In this document: positions 16,279 through 25,193 of the stretch, piece after piece
Position numbering within the stretch: position 1 is the first letter of the stretch
Layout: each line of letters begins with the position of its first letter
Assembly: GCA_021300155.1 (NCBI GenBank)
Contig: JAJTID010000040.1
Span: 1-50,149 of the forward strand
DNA: 50,149 nt
Direction of reading: 5' to 3'
DNA from: Pirellula sp.
GTDB lineage: Bacteria; Planctomycetota; Planctomycetia; Pirellulales; Pirellulaceae
Notes under the pieces: model-generated
What the model saw: only the letters and a program-made list of their open reading frames with translations
What the model was told of the DNA's origin: nothing
Databases searched by the model: none
Position numbers and translations under genes: made by a program

Positions 16279-16665
16279 GGGGTGAGGCAGTTGAAAACAC
16301 ACAATCAAGAACTGGCGAGCGAGGGACCTACAATCCCACAGAATCCCTCGCTTACGCGTCGGGTTGGGATGGGATGGGGAGGAAGCGACGAGTCGTTGCT
16401 TTGCGGGTTGAAGTTTATGGGAATTCAGCAACCGCAATGCCGTTGCGATCGTTACATTGCAATCATGTCGAAGAAAGCAGCCTGAGAAACAACCGTTCTA
16501 CCGGCCAAAATGGGCAATGAGCATTTATCATCGGGACTGAGCCTGAAGTCACAAAGAGCCAATACTGCACCGTGATGGCTTCGGTTAAGGCAAAGGCCAA
16601 AGTCATGCGGTCTTTGCTGACTACCAACGTGTTTTTGCGTCTTGGACGCAGGTAAGCCTTCGAAA
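16279..16665. other. Gene-free interval after the sulfatase
   Basis: 387 nt between the sulfatase stop and the M48 gene. It contains a stem-loop and a repeat-like block (listed separately). The short overlapping frames in it encode NPTRKRG / SLAYASG-type peptides, which I regard as translations of an intergenic repeat rather than genes. Confidence 0.6.
16318..16374. repeat. Stem-loop plus planctomycete-type intergenic repeat
   Basis: AGCGAGGGA (16318-16326) and TCCCTCGCT (16344-16352) form a perfect 9-bp inverted repeat with a 17-nt loop, 40 nt past the sulfatase stop. The downstream arm continues into CCTCGCTTACGCGTCGGGTT (16346-16365), a word I recall as recurrent between genes in Rhodopirellula-type genomes. 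There is no T-tract, so it is not a standard intrinsic terminator. Confidence 0.55.
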
Positions 16666-17889
16666 ATGAGCTTTGTTCCACTAGCCATCCTCCCGTCAGC
16701 GCTGTTGGCATGGCCGCTCTATCATTATTGGATGGGAGCAGATGCGGGAAATGCGATGGTCGTCGAAGATTCGATCGAGCATTGCTTGGCATTGGGTATA
16801 ACGATTGCAAGCTTCATGGCATTGAATCGCATCTCACGTCGTTGCCTGGAACGAGATCGCCAACGCTGCACCTCGATCGTGTACCTACTCGCAAATCGCT
16901 CGACGATGGAGATGGTATGGTTGTTGTTGCAACCGTTGTTGCTGGCGATAGCTTGTTGGCCAGGTTTTACGAGTCAATTCGCATTCGTGCAATTCTCATT
17001 AACCGGGCGCATGTTATCTTTCTTCTTGCCCAGCGTCCTGTTTTTTCTTTTTTTGCATGGGGCAAAAGCCAAACTGCAATGGATGTCGTTTCTCCCTTTT
17101 GTGGTGATGACGACGATTGCGGCAGCATGCGATGGAATACGATTCGCAATGGGCCCGACCGCATGGGAGTCCGATCTGTGGAGTATTCCAAGTGTGAGTT
17201 CGATAACCATTTGGAGTACCGTTTGCATCGTGCTGGTGTCCAGCATTTTGGCATCCCTCTGGATACCTGCGTGGATCGTCTGGAGTTCAGGTTCGGAGCG
17301 ACTGTGCGCCGCAAAATCTGACGAAGCCAAATCGGGAGAAGACCAGATTCGATCGATCCAAGAATTGTGGATGCGAGTTCATGGAACCCGCCCTTCTGTT
17401 TTTCTATGGCCTACCAACTGCCGTATGAGCAATGCCGTTATCGTCAACGGTCTGCTTCAAAAGAAACTGCTACTCACGGATCGATTGATGTTGCGATTTA
17501 CACCGCGGGAAATCGAGTTGATCGTTCTTCATGAATTGGCGCATTGTATTCGTCGACACGGGATCGTACGTTTGGTGCCAGCCGTTGTGACGATTCCTTT
17601 GTTGGCCTGGGCGATGACAACATTCACAGGAACTTCGCTGATGTTGATCTGCTCGTTGCTTGCTATTGCGTTTCCATTGCTATTGATTGCGACGTGTTGG
17701 TGGACGGAATGGGACGCAGACAAGATGGCGATCGAGCTTGTGATCGAGCACAAAGGTCTCACGCGTGCGGAGGCTTGTGATTGCTATGCACAAGTCATTC
17801 AGAAACTTTATCGAGACAACGGGATTCGCCGATCGAGTTGGTCGCATCCAAGTTGCGAGCAAAGAATAGCGGCATTTCAAAGCAGTTGA
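16666..17889 (+). CDS. Membrane-bound M48-type zinc metallopeptidase
   Basis: 407 aa. The zinc site is HELAH (His289, Glu290, His293) in IVLHELAHCIRRHG, with a downstream third ligand probably Glu348 in TEWDADKMA, as in M48 (HtpX/Ste24-like) peptidases. About five hydrophobic segments precede the site (around residues 5-20, 40-55, 85-105, 110-140, 180-210), and two follow it (around 300-345), so this is an integral membrane protease probably acting on membrane or periplasmic proteins. The start at ATG 16666 is preferred to the TTG at 16642, with AGGT about 10 nt upstream. No BlaI/MecI-type repressor lies beside it, which argues against a BlaR1/M56 signalling pair. Its last 13 nt overlap the converging deacetylase gene. 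Confidence 0.85.
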   Translation: MSFVPLAILPSALLAWPLYHYWMGADAGNAMVVEDSIEHCLALGITIASFMALNRISRRCLERDRQRCTSIVYLLANRSTMEMVWLLLQPLLLAIACWPGFTSQFAFVQFSLTGRMLSFFLPSVLFFLFLHGAKAKLQWMSFLPFVVMTTIAAACDGIRFAMGPTAWESDLWSIPSVSSITIWSTVCIVLVSSILASLWIPAWIVWSSGSERLCAAKSDEAKSGEDQIRSIQELWMRVHGTRPSVFLWPTNCRMSNAVIVNGLLQKKLLLTDRLMLRFTPREIELIVLHELAHCIRRHGIVRLVPAVVTIPLLAWAMTTFTGTSLMLICSLLAIAFPLLLIATCWWTEWDADKMAIELVIEHKGLTRAEACDCYAQVIQKLYRDNGIRRSSWSHPSCEQRIAAFQSS

Positions 17890-18782
17890 GCAAACTGTTT
17901 CGCAGTGGCGACAGTAGCCGCATGGATATCTACAATGTCGTTGACATTTTGAGCATAACCGCCGGCCATCGCGATTGCGACTGGGATCGAGTGATTCTGT
18001 GCAAATTGCAGAACCCTACGATCTCGTTCGATCAATCCTGGTTTGGTGAGTTTCAATCGTCCGAGTCTATCTCCTTCGTAAGGATCTGCGCCAGCCAGAT
18101 AGATCATCAGATCGTAGTGTCCGGAGTCTATGCACTGTTGCAAACCTCGTTGAAGCTCGGATAGATAGTGTTCATCCGTCGTTCCATCTGGCAAATCGAT
18201 ATCCAGCGAACTTGGATGTTTACGAAGCGGAAAGTTCTTTTCGCCATGGATCGAAAAGGTGAAGCAGTCAGGGTCGTTTCCTAGAATCTCTGCCGTTCCG
18301 TTCCCTTGATGAACATCGCAGTCGATCACCAACGCATTGCGAATCAACCCTTCGTGACGCAAGGAAAGAATGGTGACGGCAGCATCGTTGAAGACACAAA
18401 AGCCTTCGCCGGCACTTCGCATGGCATGATGCGTGCCGCCAGCGAGGTTGACAGAAATCCTCTCCTTGAGTGCCGTTCTCGCGGCGGCAAGCGTTGCACC
18501 GCTACTACGGCGAGAACGTTCCACCATTTTCTCGGACCAGGGAAAGCCGATACGCTTTAGTTCGATATCGGATAATTGGCCGAGAAAGACGCGGTTTACA
18601 TAGTCGGGATCATGCGCGAGGGTCAGTTGTTGCACGGTCGCTGCAGGTGGTACCAAAAGCACATCTTGCGCATGCGAAGGGTTCGCTACGATTCGATCTC
18701 GGAGCAATCGATATTTGGACATTGGAAATCGATGCCCATCTGGAAGCGGTAACTCAAAGTGGTCTGTGTAGAACAGTTTCAC
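17877..18782 (-). CDS. Histone deacetylase superfamily protein (AcuC-like)
   Basis: 301 aa, the usual length for short bacterial members of the class I/II arginase-deacetylase fold. Zn ligands are Asp156 and His158 in DCDVHQGNG and Asp233 in LAGADPYEGD; the His118-His119 pair in GGTHHA supplies the catalytic general base. The terminal MAGGY loop is also conserved. It probably deacetylates protein lysines or small acetylated amines; the substrate cannot be told from sequence. It starts with GTG at 18782 (reverse), 24 nt after trpD, so the two are likely co-transcribed although no functional link is evident. Its 3' end overlaps the M48 gene by 13 nt. Confidence 0.93.
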   Translation of the reverse strand: MKLFYTDHFELPLPDGHRFPMSKYRLLRDRIVANPSHAQDVLLVPPAATVQQLTLAHDPDYVNRVFLGQLSDIELKRIGFPWSEKMVERSRRSSGATLAAARTALKERISVNLAGGTHHAMRSAGEGFCVFNDAAVTILSLRHEGLIRNALVIDCDVHQGNGTAEILGNDPDCFTFSIHGEKNFPLRKHPSSLDIDLPDGTTDEHYLSELQRGLQQCIDSGHYDLMIYLAGADPYEGDRLGRLKLTKPGLIERDRRVLQFAQNHSIPVAIAMAGGYAQNVNDIVDIHAATVATAKQFAQLL

Positions 18783-18806
18783 AGGATCCCATTTCTACGA
18801 ATCGAG

Positions 18807-19829
18807 TCACGATGCAGGGGATAGGTGGGAGTGTTCTGCTAGTTTCGCTAGAATCACTGCCGCGTTCCCCGAGTCGATTGCATGTTGGGCACGAGCCACC
18901 CCGTCCAACAACGAATGGGTCCATTGGGAAACCCACAATGTTGCTGCTACATTCGCAACAACGATATCGCGGCGTGGGCCTTTCTCACCAGCTAGTATAG
19001 ATCGGATCGCTTGGGCGCTTTCGACAGGTCCATCGACCACCAAATCCTCTGTCTTGCTATGCGGCAGCCCGAACGTCTCGGGTGACCACGTCGTCTGCGT
19101 TAGCATGCCGTGGGCGATATGATGAACATGGGTTTCAGCGGCTAACGTAACCTCGTCCATGCCATCGGCGCCACGGACGATGATGGCAGATTCTATCGGC
19201 AGTTGCAGCATGGCGGCAGCAATCTTGGTTTGCAGGTCTTCTCTTCCGACCCCGATCATTTGAAATTGAGCTCCTGCAGGGTTGCAGAGAGGTCCTAAGT
19301 AGTTGAATAGAGAAGGTACACCGAGGGAACGTCGAACTTCGGCTACTTGTTTCATTGCGGGGTGAAGAAGTGGAGCAAAGCAGAAGCAGATGCCAACTTC
19401 GTTGAGACATTTTTCGACAACGTCTCGCGGAGCATCTACCTTGACACCGAGTTCCGACAGCACATCGGCGGAACCTGATGCACTGGTGACCTTTCGATTG
19501 CCATGTTTTGCGACCGTCGCACCGGCAGCAGCAGCAACGATGGCAGTCGCTGTTGAAATATTGAAAGTTCGCGCACCATCGCCCCCCGTACCGCAAGTGT
19601 CTACGAGGTTTTTGCGTTGGGTGCGGATAGGGGTCATCATGACCCGCATCGCCCGTGCGGCCCCGACCAATTCGGAAACGGCCTCTCCTTTTTCTCGAAG
19701 CGCCAATAGCAATTCGCGAATTTGCTCATCATCAACCCGCCCTGCAAGCATCCAGAGGATGGCCTGCTGCATTTGATCGGCGGATAAGTCCGTGCGTTGG
19801 TGGACGGTTTCTAGTAAATCTTCGAGCAT
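18807..19829 (-). CDS. trpD: Anthranilate phosphoribosyltransferase
   Basis: 340 aa, matching the family length. It transfers phosphoribosyl from PRPP to anthranilate, the second step of tryptophan synthesis. Motifs: DTCGTGGDGARTFNIST (PRPP diphosphate loop, around residues 78-94), AKHGNRKVTSASGSADVLSELG (anthranilate/PRPP binding), and the metal-binding DEVT in RGADGMDEVTLAAE. It lies away from other trp genes, as is common in planctomycetes, and heads a two-gene minus-strand unit with the deacetylase-family gene. ATG at 19829 (reverse). About 120 nt separate it from the divergent nucleoside hydrolase. Confidence 0.97.
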   Translation of the reverse strand: MLEDLLETVHQRTDLSADQMQQAILWMLAGRVDDEQIRELLLALREKGEAVSELVGAARAMRVMMTPIRTQRKNLVDTCGTGGDGARTFNISTATAIVAAAAGATVAKHGNRKVTSASGSADVLSELGVKVDAPRDVVEKCLNEVGICFCFAPLLHPAMKQVAEVRRSLGVPSLFNYLGPLCNPAGAQFQMIGVGREDLQTKIAAAMLQLPIESAIIVRGADGMDEVTLAAETHVHHIAHGMLTQTTWSPETFGLPHSKTEDLVVDGPVESAQAIRSILAGEKGPRRDIVVANVAATLWVSQWTHSLLDGVARAQHAIDSGNAAVILAKLAEHSHLSPAS

Positions 19830-19949
19830 CGGCGGTCACCAATACCAAATAGAAAGTAGGGTCGTCTAGCGAAAAGGGGCTAAGTCACGTACAACAATAG
19901 AGTTGCGTGAAAAATACGAGTTGACTCCTTCTATCGGTTTTTGTCCAGC

Positions 19950-20900
19950 ATGGCGAGAAAAGTAATCATTGATTGTGATCCAGGAATTGACGATGCGATC
20001 GCGTTAATCTTGGCTCTTTTCGATCCGCGGCTGGAGGTCATTGCAGTGACGACTTGCTCCGGAACAGTCGAATCGGACCGGTGTACCCAGAACGTGGTAG
20101 GGCTACTTGAAAAACTAGATCCACCACGGATCCCTCGTATCGGTGCGGGGACCGACCCCGACGATGCTCCCGTGACGGACAATCGTTACTTGCATGGTGA
20201 AGATGGACTCGGCAACGTCCATTTTACGCCGATCCAACGGCAGCACATCATGAGCAGTGAAAAACTGCTTGCTGATCAAATCAAATCCTCGCCCGACTCG
20301 GTCACGGTCCTATGCTTGGGACCATTAACAGGATTGGCGAAAGCGTTCCAGCGCGATCCATCGATCATGGAGCAAGTCGACAAGATTGTCATCGTCGGTG
20401 GCTCGACTCAGGGAATCGGTGATGTGACCGCGGCCGCTGAATTCAATATGCATTTTGATCCGTCCAGTGCTTGTTCAGTGTTGCGATCACCCACGACTAA
20501 GACACTGATCCCATTGGAGATCACGAATCAAGTGACCTTTGATCTCAACTTTTTGAATAGTCTGCCAGCGAAGCATACACGTGCAGGAAGTGTTCTGCAC
20601 TCGATTGTTCCTCACTTGTTTCGGACCTACCGGCAACATCGAGGTCAAGAGGCAATCAACTTAAATGCTGTTCTCGGTGTGGCTTACTTGGTCGAGCCCA
20701 TGTTGTTTGGTTCAGAAGACTGCAGCGTGGATGTCGAAGAATTGGGGGAGCTGACACGCGGAGCAACCATTGTGGATCGGCGTCCTTATGTTGCGACCCG
20801 ACGAGGAGTGGAGGTCATCAACAGGATTGATGTTGAAGCTGTCCGAGATTGCGTCATCAATGGATTGAAGTTCGCTGGACAGGCGACAGGGGGAGGCTGA
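19950..20900 (+). CDS. Inosine-uridine preferring nucleoside hydrolase family protein
   Basis: 316 aa. The N-terminal KVIIDCDPGIDDAIAL (Asp8, Asp10, Asp14, Asp15) is the Ca2+/ribose-binding signature of the nucleoside N-ribohydrolases, which release the base from ribonucleosides. Further family features are the TTCSGTVESDRCTQN stretch, a CLGPLTGLAKA segment, and EFNMHFDPSSA near the active site. Cytosolic; base specificity is not readable. The ATG at 19950 is preferred to a TTG at 19941. It is the first gene of a tight operon with the pseudokinase, lipoprotein and cyclotransferase genes; only 4 nt separate it from the next start, whose ribosome binding site lies inside this gene. Confidence 0.95.
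   Translation: MARKVIIDCDPGIDDAIALILALFDPRLEVIAVTTCSGTVESDRCTQNVVGLLEKLDPPRIPRIGAGTDPDDAPVTDNRYLHGEDGLGNVHFTPIQRQHIMSSEKLLADQIKSSPDSVTVLCLGPLTGLAKAFQRDPSIMEQVDKIVIVGGSTQGIGDVTAAAEFNMHFDPSSACSVLRSPTTKTLIPLEITNQVTFDLNFLNSLPAKHTRAGSVLHSIVPHLFRTYRQHRGQEAINLNAVLGVAYLVEPMLFGSEDCSVDVEELGELTRGATIVDRRPYVATRRGVEVINRIDVEAVRDCVINGLKFAGQATGGG
20889..20896 (+). promoter_or_regulatory. Strong Shine-Dalgarno fixing the GTG start of the pseudokinase
   Basis: GGGGGAGG ends 8 nt before the GTG at 20905 and lies inside the last codons of the nucleoside hydrolase gene. It is one of the strongest ribosome binding sites in the window and supports both the non-ATG start and coupling of the two genes. Confidence 0.75.
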
Positions 20901-20904
20901 GCTT

Positions 20905-22515
20905 GTGACCCGTTCTCGCATCGGACCACTTGCTCTGGAGGCTCCGCTCGGTTCATCGGGCTCTACATTTTTTCGTGCCATCCACGTTCAACAACGTTCA
21001 CAAGTGGCTGTTCGTGTCTTTTCAATGCCGATGGGGATGACACCGGAGAGCAAGCAAGAGTTTGCGAACCATCTTGAGCGAATCAAAACGCTGAAGCATC
21101 CTGGTATCGTGCGGTGCTTTGGAGGTGGCTTTGATGCCAAAGATGCATACCTCGTCTACGAACTGGTCGAGGGAGAGTCTTTGGATGTCACACTTGAGAG
21201 ACGGGAGAGGCTTAGCTGGGAAGTTGTGCTCGATTACGGGCTACAGCTTTGTGATGCGTTGCAAAAAGCGCATGAAACTGGATGGGTGCATGGTCGGATC
21301 CGGCCAGACAAAGTTCTTCTCACACTCGGTGGAGAGGTCGTCAAGTTAAATGAAGTCTGGCCAGGGCCGACCATGAACAAACCTCCGAAGCCCACGGACT
21401 TGGCATATCAGCCGCCAGAGCAAATTGATGCGAAGGGTAAACTCGACACTGGCACGGACCTCTACTCATTGGGAGCGACTTTGTATCACGCGTTGACGGG
21501 ATCAGCTCCGTTTGGAGGCGCCAATGCAGGGATGGTTCGTCAAGCGGTTTTGACGACAGAGGCAGCGCCGGTTGCAACCATCGTTTACGATTGTCCTGTA
21601 TGGTTGAGTGCGATTATCGAACAGTTGCTGAGCAAAGATCCATTGAAGCGACCATTCTCTGCAGTCGCAACCGCGATGGCTCTTCGCGAAGCGCAAAAAC
21701 GTGCAAGCTCTGGTGTTGGAGTTGGGGAGCATGCCATCTCTGGCTTTAGTCCTTTGCAGATGAATGTAGACAAAGACGAAGCAGCGGCCGCATTAGGCCG
21801 AAAAAAGAAGAAGTCGCGCCGGCGCAAGGAAAGCTCAGATGGCTACAATGACTCACCAAGTCTCCTGGAACGCCCCGTGGTGCTTTTCGGTATATTGATG
21901 TCCGCTCTCGGGCTGATTGGTTATCTGATGTTGCCGCTAGGGGAGAAAACACTTCGCGCACGGGCAGAAATTTTCCTTGATCGGAAGGATGTCGGCTCGA
22001 TCAATGAAGCCAAAGATCGCTACCTATTGGAAATCATTGAGCGGTTCCCCAAGAGTGAGACCGCCGTTTGGGCCGAAGAACGATTGGTCGAGATCGAAAT
22101 GGTCAACGCTGAACAGAAGATCCAAACGAACAAGCGATTTGGGCGTGACCCTTCGACCGAGGGGGAACGCAAATATATGGAAGCCAATCGTTTCGAACAA
22201 TTCGGAGATCGGGTGACGGCACTGGATAGATACAAAGCCATTGTGACGCTGCTGAAGAACGAAGAAAAAGATCGAGCCTTTGTCAATCTTGCGCGGCGGC
22301 AAATCGCCATCATCGAATCGCAACCTCCGAGCGCAGATGAACTACGAAGATTTCTTCAGGAAAGATTGGATGAAGCGGACAAGAAGTATGCGAGCGGCGA
22401 TCTGCTAGGCGCTAAGCAAATATGGGACAGTGTTATCAGTTTGTACAATGGGAACAAAGAGATGTTATCGCTCGTCGAACGAGCACAAGGCAAACTCAAC
22501 AAGATCAAAGAATAG
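20905..22515 (+). CDS. Membrane pseudokinase (Ser/Thr kinase fold, catalytic residues replaced) with extracytoplasmic helical tail
   Basis: 536 aa. Residues about 5-270 follow the Hanks kinase fold: LKHPGIVRCFG, YLVYELVEGESL, YQPPEQ in place of APE, and DLYSLGATLYHALTGSAPF are conserved. The three catalytic positions are replaced: the VAIK Lys is Arg37 (VAVRVF), HRDLKPxN reads HGRIRPDK (Arg131 for Asp, Lys136 for Asn), and DFG reads EVW (150-152). It is therefore very probably a pseudokinase, binding rather than phosphorylating. A basic KKKKSRRRK stretch precedes a single membrane helix (about 326-346). The remaining about 190 residues are charged and helical, TPR-like (AKDRYLLEIIERFPKSETA pattern), and should face the periplasm. 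GTG start with a strong ribosome binding site. Second gene of the operon, directly before a large lipoprotein. Confidence 0.88.
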   Translation: MTRSRIGPLALEAPLGSSGSTFFRAIHVQQRSQVAVRVFSMPMGMTPESKQEFANHLERIKTLKHPGIVRCFGGGFDAKDAYLVYELVEGESLDVTLERRERLSWEVVLDYGLQLCDALQKAHETGWVHGRIRPDKVLLTLGGEVVKLNEVWPGPTMNKPPKPTDLAYQPPEQIDAKGKLDTGTDLYSLGATLYHALTGSAPFGGANAGMVRQAVLTTEAAPVATIVYDCPVWLSAIIEQLLSKDPLKRPFSAVATAMALREAQKRASSGVGVGEHAISGFSPLQMNVDKDEAAAALGRKKKKSRRRKESSDGYNDSPSLLERPVVLFGILMSALGLIGYLMLPLGEKTLRARAEIFLDRKDVGSINEAKDRYLLEIIERFPKSETAVWAEERLVEIEMVNAEQKIQTNKRFGRDPSTEGERKYMEANRFEQFGDRVTALDRYKAIVTLLKNEEKDRAFVNLARRQIAIIESQPPSADELRRFLQERLDEADKKYASGDLLGAKQIWDSVISLYNGNKEMLSLVERAQGKLNKIKE

Positions 22516-22532
22516 CAAGATCAAAGAATAAG
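22501..22532. repeat. 16-bp tandem duplication spanning the pseudokinase stop codon
   Basis: AAGATCAAAGAATA occurs at 22501-22514 and again at 22517-22530, a tandem repeat of period 16. The first copy contains the TAG stop (22513-22515); the second fills the spacer up to the lipoprotein ATG at 22533. Confidence 0.9.
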
Positions 22533-25190
22533 ATGCTCTCGATTATCTCCTCCAATATCGCGCCGGCAATTCTCATGTGGCATAAATGCTTTAATCTCGT
22601 CCTGTTGGTCGGTTGCGTTTTTGGTTTTGCATTGTGCGGCTGCCAACCTAACCCTGAATCGAACAATCCATCTTTGGGCACTGAGACGTCGAAGAAGGCT
22701 AGTCCTGACGGCAGTGTTAATGCGGCCGAAGAACTGGCTAAAGACAAAGGAAAGGAAGCAGAATCGAACCCGAAAGTCGAGAGCAACGAGGTTACTGAAG
22801 ATAAGAAAAGAACCGACTTCCCTATCGTAGACTCAGGAGAAGACGCGAAACGTTTGATTGCTGAATGTGTCGCAAACTATGCATCGTTAAAGTCCTATGA
22901 AGACGAAGCGGTGCTTCACCTTTCGATTCCGTTAGAGAAAGATCCCGTCATAATTAATCAACCTTTGAAGATTGCATTTGAAAGGCCCAACAAACTCGCA
23001 GTGAATGCTAGGGCGTTGCGATCCATGTGGACGACGCAAACCTTTGAGTCGATTGTTGGCGATGGTTTGAAAGCAATCATTGACAATCAGCGTGTCGTTC
23101 GGCCATTGCCAGATACTATCAATCTAGATTGGCTTTTCGAAGACCATCTGTTCCCCGTGCTGTCTATCCCCAACGTCGGGACTCCTTTGGCAATTGAGTT
23201 GTTACTGGCATCCAAACCGATGCAGTATTTTTTTGACAAAGGCAAATTTGCAATGTTGTCGAAGGACGTATTCGACAATGTTTCTTGCGATCGTGTCGAG
23301 ATTATCTACGACGAAGGACGATTCGTCCTGTGGGTAGATCGGACACGAAAGCTCATTTTGCGCCAGGAATTGCCGATCGAGATCATCTTGGCGGCGTACC
23401 CGCCAATGCCGCCTGAATTTGATCGAAAGCAGATTCGTTTTTCAGTCGATCTGATAGCCGCCAAAGCTGATGGCCAGATCGATTGGTCTAAATGGAGCCT
23501 GCCTCGCAAACCAAACGATTTACTCGTTCGGCGATTCATTGAACCACCCCCTCGAAACAAGCCAAAAGCCCTAGGCGAATTACTCGCGCCCGTTCTATTG
23601 AAGGACGCGGATGGCAAAGAGGTGTTTGATAGCGCTGCCAGGAAAACGCCGATCACTGTGCTTGCTTGGATCGACAATTCCAATGCGAGTCGTTCGTATG
23701 TGGATGAGATACGCGCATTAGAGCGGGAGTTCTCGAATCAGGGGCTGCAGAGCACTTGCCAAATCATTTTGGTTTCGAATTTACCTGCCGACAAAATGAA
23801 GGTGGCGATGCAGGCGTGGAACTGTGATTTGCCGCTCGCATTGGATACGAATAACGAATTGCAAAAGTTATGTGGAGTCTCCCTTACGTTTGCCAATGTC
23901 GTGATCGGTCGCGACAACAGACTGCATATGATTTCTGAGTTACCAAATTTTCGAGTACTTCCAAACGTCGTTCAATCGTTGAAAGAAGGCATTGACGTGG
24001 CGAGTCGAGAAATCCAGGATGCTGTTCATGACGAGGCCCGGTACGCTTCGCGTTTGCATAGAAACATACTGGATAAAGATCAGATTGGAAACATGGAGCT
24101 GAGACACCAAGAGATTGCTCCGTTTCCAATGATGAATCACGATATGGAGAGAGACTGGGTTCTAAAGTTAGAACAGCCATTGGCTGCTGCAGGTGGTGAA
24201 CTGTACCTTCCGCATGTCGCTCCGGATGCGATTATGGCGGATGATGTCTTTGCGAATAAAGACAATGGGTACCGCATGATGACGGGCCTAGATGAAAGCG
24301 GTGGTGTTTTCACTGTCGATCAATCAGGAGTGAAATCGCTCGTCTCGAGTATCCCCATCGAATTGGCAACCAACGCAGTACGAATTCATATTCGCCCCGA
24401 CCCATGGACACACGGGTGGTTGGCCGTGATTCCGGAGGGGCTGCCGCGATTTTGGTTCTTTGTTGCTCCGAGAAAAACCACAGGAGCATGGACACCGACC
24501 GAGGCGGTTCAGATCAAATTGGACGAGGGAGAGTCGATCGAATCATCAATGTGGGCCATGAAAGACGGTTCACCGATTTTGTGCATGACGACAAACAAAT
24601 CGAGGTTGAGGATGTTTGAGCCAACGACTCAGAAGTTAACTAACTCGAAACTCGAATCGAATATCGTATCGATGGTAGGTGTCATCCCACAATTGGACAT
24701 GGACGCGAATTGTGTTGGCTGGAGTTCGCTCTGGTCCGATTCCGCCTTGGACCCACTGGCTGGCATGTCCATAAACAACGAGACGCAGCAACTGACGTTT
24801 CGTCCTGAGTTTGGGAACTGGGTTTGGGGTATAGGACGCCAAGGTCCGAATCTGGTTGCATTACAGAGACTTCAATCGGGTGAAACAGGAGCCTTGCAGT
24901 TGGATCGCTCCTACAGGCCATTGTTTGGCACCCCTTTGTCAGTTCGACCGGAACAATGTCGGCTTCTTTCCGCCGCAACGGTCGACAAGAACCAGTTCTA
25001 TTGGTTAGCAGCAGCGCCGAATCGAGTTCTTCATTTGCAGACGAGGGATGGGGGGCCTCCCGACCAAATGTCATTCGGCGAACGAGTCTTTGGAGCCACG
25101 ATTGTGCCGCATGGTTTGAAGCTCAAGTTGATTGTCGCATTGGAAAGGGAAGTGAGTTGCTGGACATTGAGTCCCAAGTCCCCCAGGTAG
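22533..25190 (+). CDS. Large lipoprotein with LolA/DUF2092-like and cysteine-less thioredoxin-like domains
   Basis: 885 aa from ATG 22533 (ATG 22575 is an alternative giving a shorter signal peptide; the frame is open from 22422 inside the previous gene). The hydrophobic leader ends in a lipobox ALCGC, with Cys37 as the lipidated residue. A charged linker leads to about residues 95-320, which resemble outer-membrane lipoprotein-sorting/DUF2092 proteins (AKRLIAECVANYASLKSYEDEA, FERPNKLAVNAR). Around 345-480 a redoxin/TlpA-like fold is visible (LGELLAPVLLKDADGKEVFD, ITVLAWIDN, VSNLPADKMKVAMQAW), but the CxxC position reads NASR, so it is not redox-active. The last about 350 residues are beta-rich, possibly a propeller, and unassigned. 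Third gene of the operon, probably working with the pseudokinase at the inner membrane. Confidence 0.82.
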   Translation: MLSIISSNIAPAILMWHKCFNLVLLVGCVFGFALCGCQPNPESNNPSLGTETSKKASPDGSVNAAEELAKDKGKEAESNPKVESNEVTEDKKRTDFPIVDSGEDAKRLIAECVANYASLKSYEDEAVLHLSIPLEKDPVIINQPLKIAFERPNKLAVNARALRSMWTTQTFESIVGDGLKAIIDNQRVVRPLPDTINLDWLFEDHLFPVLSIPNVGTPLAIELLLASKPMQYFFDKGKFAMLSKDVFDNVSCDRVEIIYDEGRFVLWVDRTRKLILRQELPIEIILAAYPPMPPEFDRKQIRFSVDLIAAKADGQIDWSKWSLPRKPNDLLVRRFIEPPPRNKPKALGELLAPVLLKDADGKEVFDSAARKTPITVLAWIDNSNASRSYVDEIRALEREFSNQGLQSTCQIILVSNLPADKMKVAMQAWNCDLPLALDTNNELQKLCGVSLTFANVVIGRDNRLHMISELPNFRVLPNVVQSLKEGIDVASREIQDAVHDEARYASRLHRNILDKDQIGNMELRHQEIAPFPMMNHDMERDWVLKLEQPLAAAGGELYLPHVAPDAIMADDVFANKDNGYRMMTGLDESGGVFTVDQSGVKSLVSSIPIELATNAVRIHIRPDPWTHGWLAVIPEGLPRFWFFVAPRKTTGAWTPTEAVQIKLDEGESIESSMWAMKDGSPILCMTTNKSRLRMFEPTTQKLTNSKLESNIVSMVGVIPQLDMDANCVGWSSLWSDSALDPLAGMSINNETQQLTFRPEFGNWVWGIGRQGPNLVALQRLQSGETGALQLDRSYRPLFGTPLSVRPEQCRLLSAATVDKNQFYWLAAAPNRVLHLQTRDGGPPDQMSFGERVFGATIVPHGLKLKLIVALEREVSCWTLSPKSPR

Positions 25191-25193
25191 TAA

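Noticed and set aside
16168-16485. Open frames giving NPTRKRG / SLAYASG-type peptides
   Set aside because: These peptides arise from translating an intergenic repeat and hairpin; treated as non-coding.
22422-22532. 37-residue extension of the lipoprotein frame
   Set aside because: It would overlap the pseudokinase gene; the lipobox-containing signal peptide begins at 22533 or 22575.
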